64,000 nucleotides of DNA from contig NZ_CP046566.1 of NCBI RefSeq assembly GCF_009740285.1, positions 4,006,658 through 4,070,657 on the forward strand. Direction: 5' to 3'. The notes below the pieces were generated by a model. The model was not told the origin of the DNA, ran no database searches, and worked only from the letters and a program-made list of their open reading frames with translations. This document shows positions 57,291-64,000 of this stretch, piece after piece; the first letter of the stretch is position 1; each line of letters opens with the position of its first letter. The position numbers and the translations under genes are program-made. The stretch comes from Phnomibacter ginsenosidimutans (lineage in GTDB: Bacteria; Bacteroidota; Bacteroidia; Chitinophagales; Chitinophagaceae).

Positions 57291-59854
57291 TATTGAGTGT
57301 TTGCTGTTAAAAATGTAAACATCCATTTCACCGGCTGTTGCCAGTCGGCCCGAAAGCTACCAACTGGCGCTTTGATTAGCACGGTATTCCATCCTTTCTG
57401 GAAAAATATTTTTGTCGGCGGCCGGTACGCATAGCCTTCGTCGGTGTACGGAATTTCGAGATGACCTTGCTGCCCGGCCCTTTGCCATTGTGGTGGCGCT
57501 ATACGTTGCCCATTTACCCATACTTCACTACCCTTATCATCCCACGCACCTGCAGGCAATGAATGCGTGGCAGTAGAACGGGACAAATCGTTGAAGCCAA
57601 TCCATGCATCTGCCATGCCTGCTTCGTTGCTCCAAATTTTTCGCACAGCATACCAGGTAGTACTATCCGTAGGCTTGGCCAAATGTGAAGGAATCATGGG
57701 ATGCCAGAAATGCCGCAGCCAAATGGTACCTCCTGTAACGGTTGGGTATTGCTGTAGTTTCACTGTATCCCAAAAAGCGGGTTGTTCGGGTGCAAAAGAT
57801 TGCTGCAGTTTGCCAGCATTTTTATACGGACCAATCAAGGTCCATTCAATATTGGCCTGTGGCCAGTAAGGAAAAGATTGCTGCTGAAAATACTGCTGTT
57901 GATGGGCCAGCAAACGTTGCTCAAAAGCCGCAAAGGCTGTATGCTGTGGCGTTCCTTTTGCAGCCAATGCAGTAGTAAAGTTTCTCCATCCCTTGCCCTG
58001 CCAGGTACGCTCCGCAAACGTAAGCATCACCGGGTACACAGCATTCATGCGTATGAGGTCGGCTTCAACACTCACCCGCCTGTCGGGCCAGTTGCAAAGT
58101 ATGGCGCCACGGGCATCGGCAGTGGCAGTATCCACATCACAAATCTGATGATAGTAAGTAGTGACCACACCATCCAGCGGATCAAAATGATTGAGGTACA
58201 AATGACGGGAGTCAACAGCAGGATAACCTGCCTTCACTTTGGTATTGCCATTCCACATTTGCATATAAGTTCCCTTAGGCACATTGCCGCCGGGGTCCCA
58301 GGCCCACACCTGCTTGCCGAGTGATTTGAGCAAGGCCACCATCTCTGGCAGAAAACTTTGGTTGGTAATTTTCACTTCATCGCCACCAATATGTATAGCC
58401 GGTACATCGTGGGTCTCGCAAAACTCCCGCAGTATGTTTTTGCAAATGGCCATGCCCGAATCGCTTTGCATGATTACCCCCATGGCTCTTTCAAAAGCCG
58501 CACTATGCCCGGGCATGTCTATCTCGGGTATCAGGGTAATATGGCGTTCTTTACAATACGCAATCAGCTCCTGCATGTCAGCTACAGAGTAATATTCACC
58601 TGCATTGCGCTGCATGTGTTGCGGTGCGGTGAGCTGCGGATAACGGCGGCTTTGCAGGCGCCATGCAATATCTTCTGTAAGGTGAAAATGAAACACGTTG
58701 AGTTTGTACGCCGCCATCACGTCAACCTGTGCTTTCAGCTGATACATCGATTGAAAATTGCGGCCCACATCTACCATAAAACCCCGTACCGGAAAGGCCG
58801 GCCAGTCCTGAATGCTGACAGCAGGTATCATCACGCCATCCCGCATCAATTGATGCAAGGTTTGTAAGCCATTGAACAAGCCATGCCGGGTAGCAGCTTT
58901 CAATATGATCTTGTGTGTTGTTACCGTCAACGCATATTTTTCTGGCGAAATAGCAGCGTTGATGCTTGCATCTAGCTGCAGTTCGATAGCAGGTTCATTT
59001 TGTTTTTGCTTACCAATGTGTAATTGCTGATGGGGCAGCCATTGCTGCAACAGCTTTGCTTCTGGCAGCAAGCTATCATTTGCTACCACTACGTTCCGGC
59101 ATTTGTACAACGGAAAACGACCCGCCTGCCATTGCACTTGCTGCGGCATGGGAATGAGTGCCGGCTGCAACGGCAAATCGTACACATACGGATAAATGAG
59201 GTGCTTCCACAACAGGTATCCTTCGCCCATCAGGTGCAGGCCATCGTTGGTATAGTTTTCCTGCATATCGCCGTTGGCATTGAGGAAACCAGTATACAAA
59301 TCGGCAAACACATACTGATGCTTGGCCGCCTGCGATTCCAGCTGAGCATTCACGGTTTTAATAATGGCTGCTTTGCTGGTATGCCCGCCAAACTTGCCAA
59401 AGGCGGCATTCACCGGCAGGATGCTCTGCACTATCAGTTTTGTAGACGGGGATTGCTCATGCACATAATCGGCTATCAAGAAAATATTGCACAGCAAACT
59501 ATCAGCGGAAACACCACGGGCCAAATCATTCACGCCAATCATCAATACAATTTTGGCAGGTTTGTATTGTACCATTTGCGGCAATCGGTGCAGCACACCT
59601 GCGCTTACATCGCCGCTGATGCCACGGTTCTTGATGCGTGGATCACTGAACAACTCGGCCCACTCATTACCATCTGTAATGCTGTTGCCCACAAATACAA
59701 TATCGTTACGTTGCAGCGGCAGGGCTGCAAACAAACTATTGCGTTGATGATAGTAGGTGTTGAACAAAGAGTCGGGGTATTGCGGCAACACCGTTTGTGC
59801 CTGCGCCAATCCCATCATCCATACACAACAACAAGTAATAATCCATTGCTTCAT
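57290..59854 (-). CDS. SGNH esterase-GH20 hexosaminidase fusion
   Basis: An 854-residue exported protein joining two enzymes. Signal peptide to about residue 19. An SGNH esterase domain (about 30-230) has DIVFVGNSITDG, GISGD, LMIGVNDLARG and TNDGLHLMGEGY, so the catalytic Ser, Asp and His are all present. A GH20b domain (about 235-340, IPMPQQVQWQAG) is followed by a GH20 barrel (about 345-640) with MVDVGRNFQSM, PEIDMPGH and catalytic Asp-Glu in IHIGGDEVKI. A C-terminal beta region (about 680-854) holds a jelly-roll (VWVNGQRIAPPQW; GWNTVLIKAPVG). Its ATG overlaps the esterase stop (ATGA) and its stop overlaps the sulfatase ATG. It could remove an ester and then the hexosamine that carried it. 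Confidence 0.9.
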   Translation of the reverse strand: MKQWIITCCCVWMMGLAQAQTVLPQYPDSLFNTYYHQRNSLFAALPLQRNDIVFVGNSITDGNEWAELFSDPRIKNRGISGDVSAGVLHRLPQMVQYKPAKIVLMIGVNDLARGVSADSLLCNIFLIADYVHEQSPSTKLIVQSILPVNAAFGKFGGHTSKAAIIKTVNAQLESQAAKHQYVFADLYTGFLNANGDMQENYTNDGLHLMGEGYLLWKHLIYPYVYDLPLQPALIPMPQQVQWQAGRFPLYKCRNVVVANDSLLPEAKLLQQWLPHQQLHIGKQKQNEPAIELQLDASINAAISPEKYALTVTTHKIILKAATRHGLFNGLQTLHQLMRDGVMIPAVSIQDWPAFPVRGFMVDVGRNFQSMYQLKAQVDVMAAYKLNVFHFHLTEDIAWRLQSRRYPQLTAPQHMQRNAGEYYSVADMQELIAYCKERHITLIPEIDMPGHSAAFERAMGVIMQSDSGMAICKNILREFCETHDVPAIHIGGDEVKITNQSFLPEMVALLKSLGKQVWAWDPGGNVPKGTYMQMWNGNTKVKAGYPAVDSRHLYLNHFDPLDGVVTTYYHQICDVDTATADARGAILCNWPDRRVSVEADLIRMNAVYPVMLTFAERTWQGKGWRNFTTALAAKGTPQHTAFAAFEQRLLAHQQQYFQQQSFPYWPQANIEWTLIGPYKNAGKLQQSFAPEQPAFWDTVKLQQYPTVTGGTIWLRHFWHPMIPSHLAKPTDSTTWYAVRKIWSNEAGMADAWIGFNDLSRSTATHSLPAGAWDDKGSEVWVNGQRIAPPQWQRAGQQGHLEIPYTDEGYAYRPPTKIFFQKGWNTVLIKAPVGSFRADWQQPVKWMFTFLTANTQ

Positions 59855-61350
59855 TGTACCGCTATTTTAAAAGTGGAAGCCGGCAGCTGCGCAGCATTCA
59901 GCAAATTGCCATTGCTGTATGGTTGCCAGCCATAATACACCGCTTCGGGTTTGGCAGGGGTAGAAATAATGATTTTGTTATGGCGAATTTGTGCAGCTAC
60001 TGGTGATGCGCCATTCAGCGAAAAACCTTGCAATGGAGCAGCATTCGCAGTCTGTAACCCTTTGCAATGCGCAAAGCGAATGACAACTTTGCCTTGCTTA
60101 TAACGGACACTCAAAGGCAAAGGACCAGAAGCTGTTATTCGCTGGCCATACACATCCCGCAGGGCCCACAAAGCCAGGCGTTCGCCCACCGTTTTTTTAT
60201 CCGTCGGATGCACATCATGCCTTGCACCAACATCACTGCTCACCGCCATGCCGCTGAAGGGAATCTTGTCCAACATCAACCGTTGTTCATTTCTGAATGC
60301 AGGCCACAATGCACTCTTGTAATTCGTTGCTTCAATAGAAGAGAGTTGTACAAAATAAAAAGGCAGTGCAGGCAGTTGCCATGCCCGACGATAGTCATTT
60401 ATCATCAGCTCATTCAAGGCGGCATATTCTGCTACCCGTTCCGGTTCCTGCGCATTGCTTTCACCCTGATAACAAAGCACTCCCGCTACCGGCATAGGTG
60501 TAAAAGCAGCCACACCGGCAGCATACGCAAAGCCCGGCTTATAGGCATGGTTCGGGCCCATATCATCCGTAGGAATGGAGGTATTGTGGGCAGTGTTTTG
60601 CATGCCCCGTTCCCGCACCCACACAGGCAGCGCATCGTTGCTCAGCCAGTTGCCTTGTTGCTTGGCAGCCAGCTGCGGATGTGCCGCCAATGCTTTTCTC
60701 CGAATAAAAGTTTCCAGCGGTGCCCCACCAATAGAAAGTTGCACAAAACCTTGTGGTACGCCGGTATTGTTGAGCAAATGTTGGCCAAAGAAATAGGCCA
60801 CTGCACTCATATCGGGCAGGCTGCTGCTATCGCAGCGTTGCCAGGTGCCTTGGTAAAATTGTTGCGTATTCAACCGGCGGATAACGGAATCAGTAAAAGC
60901 AATGTTGTAAAGATTTTTACCCGCGTAGCTGGGGTTGTAAAAACGAAGTAAGGGTTGCGGTGGGGCAGCCATAGCTTCGGCTGCATGAAGCGATCTTTTC
61001 ACCGGCCATTCCATATTGCTCTGGCCAATGCACAACCATACATCGCCAATGAGCAGATCTGTCAATACAACAGAATCAGTACCCGAAACAACGTACATAG
61101 ACAGGGGCTGAGTACTGGCTGATTGTGCAGGCAGGTACAGCGACCAAGTGGAATCTGCGGCTACTTGTGTAACGGCGTTATGTTTACCAAGAGAAACTTG
61201 CACTGACTGTTGCGGTGTACCCTTTCCCCACACATGAATGCGCTGGTTGCGCTGCAGCAGCATCTGCGAAGCAAAAGGTGCCGCCAACTGCAACCGGGCC
61301 TGTGCTGTTACACACATCAATAATCCGCAAACAATACTCCACCACCGCAT
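59851..61350 (-). CDS. Sialate O-acetylesterase family protein
   Basis: A 499-residue exported protein: signal peptide (MRWWSIVCGLLMCVTAQA), a small beta-domain (FASQMLLQRNQRIHVWGKG), then the SASA/SGNH-like esterase domain. Block I is CIGQSNMEWPVKRS (catalytic Ser), GVLCYQGESNA is the mid motif, and DVGARHDVHPTDKKTVGERL carries the catalytic His. These enzymes take acetyl groups off O9 (and O4 or O7) of sialic acid, though some family members act on acetylated xylan. The sialidase and epimerase genes a few kb upstream on the same strand support sialic acid as substrate. It overlaps the SGNH-GH20 gene by 4 bases. Confidence 0.88.
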   Translation of the reverse strand: MRWWSIVCGLLMCVTAQARLQLAAPFASQMLLQRNQRIHVWGKGTPQQSVQVSLGKHNAVTQVAADSTWSLYLPAQSASTQPLSMYVVSGTDSVVLTDLLIGDVWLCIGQSNMEWPVKRSLHAAEAMAAPPQPLLRFYNPSYAGKNLYNIAFTDSVIRRLNTQQFYQGTWQRCDSSSLPDMSAVAYFFGQHLLNNTGVPQGFVQLSIGGAPLETFIRRKALAAHPQLAAKQQGNWLSNDALPVWVRERGMQNTAHNTSIPTDDMGPNHAYKPGFAYAAGVAAFTPMPVAGVLCYQGESNAQEPERVAEYAALNELMINDYRRAWQLPALPFYFVQLSSIEATNYKSALWPAFRNEQRLMLDKIPFSGMAVSSDVGARHDVHPTDKKTVGERLALWALRDVYGQRITASGPLPLSVRYKQGKVVIRFAHCKGLQTANAAPLQGFSLNGASPVAAQIRHNKIIISTPAKPEAVYYGWQPYSNGNLLNAAQLPASTFKIAVQ

Positions 61351-61408
61351 GCCATAATTTCTTTACACAGCGCATGCTTCACAACTCCATGCACCGTTTG
61401 ATGAATCA

Positions 61409-62584
61409 TTATTCTTTCTTCAGCCTGAGCACAACGGTAGCATGGCTTTCAATGCTTCCCTTCCATTGCTGGCTGCGTTTTGTTGTGGTGCCCGTCCACA
61501 CATCCTGCACCGTATAGCGGCCTTCCAAACCAATGCTGGCAAAAGGCAAGGCATAAGGTTGTGTAGTAGCCGATTTGTTGAGGATGGCTATTGCAACATC
61601 CCCATTGACCAGTGGTTTCAGTAATACGTCAATCGAGTCTTTGCTGGCTATACGTTTGGCCTGTAGCCCCAACGAATCCTGATTGATGGCAATAATGCCC
61701 GCATGCATCAAAATGCGTTTTACTTCCTGTGTCATTTGCCGTACATCGTTGGTGGCAATGAGGGGCGCAGCCATCATGCTCCACAGGCTCATGTTGGTTT
61801 GATATTCTGTTATCGTACAACCTGTACCACCCAGATCTCCGGAAGGGCCTTTGTTGCCGCCGAGACCTACAATCAACATGTCCGGATCATTCCAACGACC
61901 GCTGCCGGCGTACGCATGCAGTTGCACATTGATTTCATAAATACCCATCATACTGCTCCACGAATCACGAATATCAAACGTAGTACGCCAGAGCTGACCA
62001 CCGGCTGCAGCAGCCCAATGCCAGGGTTGGCGTTCGCCCCATTCACACACGGCAAACACCATGTCGCGGCCGCTTTTGCGCAGCGCATCGGCCATGGTTT
62101 TGTAGCGTTGCTTTGCCGTAAATGAATCTTTTGGCGCATTGCAATAATCATACTTCAGGTAATCAATACCCCATGAAGCAAATGTTTTCGCATCCTGTTC
62201 TTCAAAATGCAAACTGGCCGTGTAGCCGGCACAGGTAAGCGGCGCCGCATCAGAGTATATGCCCAGCTTCAGCCCCTTGCTGTGCACATAATCCGCCAAT
62301 GCTTTCATGCCCGATGGAAATTTCTTTGAATCAGGAATGATGTTGTTTCTGTTGTCGCGGCCGCCTTGCCAGCCATCGTCTATCACCAGGTATTGGTACC
62401 CAGCTTGCAGCATGCCACTGCTGTGCATGGCATCAGCTATTTCCCGTATCAGTTGTTCGTTAATGTTTTCACCAAAGTAATTCCAGGTCATCCAGGCCAT
62501 GGGTGGCGTAGGTGCCAGATGGGTTTGTGCCCTGCCTTGCAAGAGGCAAATACTCAGCAGGCTATACAGCCAAAGTTTCTTCAT
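61409..62584 (-). CDS. GH27 alpha-galactosidase (or alpha-N-acetylgalactosaminidase)
   Basis: About 391 residues, with start at MKKLWLYSLLSICLLQGRAQ giving a signal peptide. GH27 barrel: TPPMAWMTWNYFGENI, VIDDGWQGGRDNRNN, KLGIYSDAAPLTCAGY, nucleophile Asp in YLKYDYCNAP, and acid/base Asp in GRWNDPDMLIVG. A C-terminal beta domain closes the protein. It removes terminal alpha-linked galactose, or alpha-GalNAc as in blood-group A; the residues that tell the two apart were not settled. In a host-glycan locus both would make sense. It lies 66 bases after the epimerase gene and 58 before the esterase gene. Confidence 0.92.
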   Translation of the reverse strand: MKKLWLYSLLSICLLQGRAQTHLAPTPPMAWMTWNYFGENINEQLIREIADAMHSSGMLQAGYQYLVIDDGWQGGRDNRNNIIPDSKKFPSGMKALADYVHSKGLKLGIYSDAAPLTCAGYTASLHFEEQDAKTFASWGIDYLKYDYCNAPKDSFTAKQRYKTMADALRKSGRDMVFAVCEWGERQPWHWAAAAGGQLWRTTFDIRDSWSSMMGIYEINVQLHAYAGSGRWNDPDMLIVGLGGNKGPSGDLGGTGCTITEYQTNMSLWSMMAAPLIATNDVRQMTQEVKRILMHAGIIAINQDSLGLQAKRIASKDSIDVLLKPLVNGDVAIAILNKSATTQPYALPFASIGLEGRYTVQDVWTGTTTKRSQQWKGSIESHATVVLRLKKE

Positions 62585-62650
62585 TGGTTTAAGCAATATC
62601 TGGTGAATCAATTGTGCTGCGGTGTGGAAGTGAAGCGATAGTGTTGTGGG

Positions 62651-63832
62651 TTACTGCGCATAACATTTCAGCAGTTGCATGCAGTACCATTCCTGCCGGG
62701 GCAAATGAAAAGGTCCTTTGTACAAATTGCCTTTAGCAGTTTGTGCTACGCGTCCATCACGGTGAAGGTAGCCGAACCATTCACCATGCAAGGCATCCCG
62801 AAAATGGCTGTAGGCATACTCATGAATTTGTTGGTGCCACTGCGCATATTTTTCGTTGCCCGTCATTTGGTAAGCAAGCAAAGTGGCAATGATGGTTTCA
62901 TTTTGCGGCCACCAAAACTTCATGTCTTGCCAATACTCCTGCACGGGTTTGTTGTACACATCGCGGAAGTAAAGAATGCCGCCATAAACCTTGTCCCAGC
63001 CACGCTCCCACATATAGTCGAGCATTTTGCAACCAAGTGCTATCAAATGTGGATCGTTGTTGCGATACTTCGCTTCGTGCAGAATAAACCAGGCCCCTTC
63101 AATGGCATGACCGGGGTTGAGGGTACGGCCGTCGATGTGATCAATGATGCTCCCATCTGGCGCCACCTGCTCCATCACACAGCGGATATCATCTTTTACA
63201 AAATACTGTTCAATGTCCACAATCCATTGCGTGATGCAATCATCACAACGAGGGTCGCCAATGGTTTCCCGTAGCTGTTGTGCGGTATTCATCATAATCA
63301 TGGGTACACCAATACCTCGAGATGGACGAGTACCTGTAAACTTGGGCGTTAATTTTCTTTCACCCGATGCATATTCCAGGCAACGGCCAAATACCCGGCG
63401 GGCATTATCGGCAGCTGTTTCATCACCGCTGGCTTTGGCATACGCCGCCGCAGCAATCACATAAAAGGTTTCAGAAAAAAAGTAGCGGCGTTTGCGCAGG
63501 GGCTCGCCACTGCGGGTCACATGAAAAAACATTTGCCCATCGGTATCAAAGCAATGTTTGTTCAAAAAATCGTACCCGAGTTTGGCACCGTCCAACCACT
63601 CTTGGCGAGGCTCAACCGTGTTGTACAAAGTGCTGAGCATCCAGGTGGCACGGCCTTGTATCCACACGGCTTTGTCATCATCGATGAGGCTGCCATCGGC
63701 ATCCCGCATCAATAAAAAACCACCATGTGCTGTATCGAAAGAACGGGGAAACCAAAAAGGGATTGTGCTCTCCAGCAGTTGCTGTTTGTAATACTGATGT
63801 AGCGCTGCTAAATCGTTTGTTGTGTAAGCCAT
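62651..63832 (-). CDS. nanE: N-acylglucosamine 2-epimerase (AGE/renin-binding-protein family)
   Basis: A 393-residue protein without signal peptide, so the only cytoplasmic enzyme in this run. It has the (alpha/alpha)6-barrel family phrases: FDTAHGGFLLMRDADGS, VWIQGRATWMLSTLYN, RYFFSETFYVIAAAAYAKA, LNPGHAIEGAWFILHEA and FWWPQNETIIATLLAYQ. In the family, conserved His residues in the HAIE and later segments do the proton transfer. It should turn N-acetylmannosamine from sialic acid into N-acetylglucosamine. The Bacteroides nan pathway uses an epimerase of this family. Cellobiose 2-epimerase is a close relative and the main other possibility. It lies 26 bases after the sialidase. Confidence 0.85.
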   Translation of the reverse strand: MAYTTNDLAALHQYYKQQLLESTIPFWFPRSFDTAHGGFLLMRDADGSLIDDDKAVWIQGRATWMLSTLYNTVEPRQEWLDGAKLGYDFLNKHCFDTDGQMFFHVTRSGEPLRKRRYFFSETFYVIAAAAYAKASGDETAADNARRVFGRCLEYASGERKLTPKFTGTRPSRGIGVPMIMMNTAQQLRETIGDPRCDDCITQWIVDIEQYFVKDDIRCVMEQVAPDGSIIDHIDGRTLNPGHAIEGAWFILHEAKYRNNDPHLIALGCKMLDYMWERGWDKVYGGILYFRDVYNKPVQEYWQDMKFWWPQNETIIATLLAYQMTGNEKYAQWHQQIHEYAYSHFRDALHGEWFGYLHRDGRVAQTAKGNLYKGPFHLPRQEWYCMQLLKCYAQ

Positions 63833-63858
63833 CTTGTGTTCTTATAGCTGTTGCAGTA

Positions 63859-64000
63859 TCAGTTCCACTTTACAACGGTGAAAATGATTGATGCGTAATT
63901 GTCTTTTTCGTAGAGGATGCCAATTTGCTTTTTGGGCAGGGGTACAATGTCGGAGTAGGCAGCATTGTCTCTTTTACCCGTTGCATCAATCACCATACTT
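63859..64000 (-). CDS. Exo-alpha-sialidase (GH33), C-terminal end (partial)
   Basis: Only the last 46 codons are in the window. The phrase DNAAYSDIVPLPKKQIGILY, then EKDNYASIIFTVVKWN and stop, is the closing blade of a GH33 sialidase propeller (AYSDL, IGxLYE, I-x-F). The two key family pieces, the RIP motif and Asp boxes, would lie beyond the window edge. It would cleave terminal sialic acid at the cell surface or in the periplasm, and it leads the run of glycan enzymes as far as can be seen. The next gene starts 26 bases on. Confidence 0.8.
   Translation of the reverse strand, partial: SMVIDATGKRDNAAYSDIVPLPKKQIGILYEKDNYASIIFTVVKWN

Noticed and set aside
62651-63832. Naming this gene cellobiose 2-epimerase.
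   Set aside because: The families are close, but the sialidase and sialate esterase neighbours make N-acylglucosamine 2-epimerase more likely; kept as the alternative.
1-64000. CRISPR array, insertion sequence, rRNA operon or riboswitch.
   Set aside because: No regularly spaced direct repeats, transposase, rRNA or known riboswitch core was seen on either strand.

Overview
The window is from a member of the Bacteroidota, most like the family Chitinophagaceae. The grounds are two SusC/SusD pairs, a type IX secretion sorting tail, many lipoproteins and signal peptides ending in AQ-type sites, and Bacteroidota promoters of the TAnnTTTG type. Base composition is fairly even at roughly half GC. 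No genus is claimed.

Layout. 0-2.2 kb: the end of a type IX-secreted protein, a small exported protein and a catalytic M16 peptidase. 2.2-14.9 kb: a beta-glucan (laminarin-like) utilisation locus read right to left, made of an ECF sigma factor, FecR anti-sigma factor, SusC with an STN domain, SusD, a PKD-containing surface lipoprotein, a GH16 lipoprotein and a multi-module binding protein. A second GH16 and an exported relic of an AAA+ domain sit at its head. 15-16.3 kb: an M16 protein without the zinc motif, the probable partner of the first. 16.4-21 kb: two sibling TPR-histidine kinases around one LuxR-type regulator. 21.2-31.2 kb: large exported proteins, including a YadA-head/S74-chaperone fibre protein and two related fibre-like proteins either side of asnS. 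31.2-32.3 kb: tRNA-Phe, a broken tRNA-Phe copy carrying a palindromic repeat, and a shrunken rmuC.

32.4-47.8 kb is the most unusual part: a continuous leftward gene run, glpD-glpT-SusC-SusD-DUF5689 lipoprotein-calcineurin-like phosphoesterase-SGNH esterase-glycerophosphodiesterase-glpK-glpF, with a divergent DeoR/GlpR-type repressor at its head. It looks like a SusCD-based system for taking up and burning glycerophosphodiesters or another polymer of glycerol phosphate.

47.8-64 kb: a second leftward run of exported glycan enzymes: sialidase (partial), N-acylglucosamine 2-epimerase, GH27, sialate O-acetylesterase, an SGNH-GH20 fusion, sulfatase, GH35, GH29, GH20 and GH2. Together these could strip sialylated, acetylated, sulfated and fucosylated O-glycans of mucin type.

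Eleven genes are broken by twelve single-base shifts. Six are one base short in or beside a run of a single base. Five carry one extra A in the same five-base context (CAAGC where CAGC is expected, on the coding strand), and one is less clear. Because the essential asnS is among them, these are most likely sequence errors. The affected genes are given as single full-length loci and marked pseudogene only in the sense of broken as sequenced.
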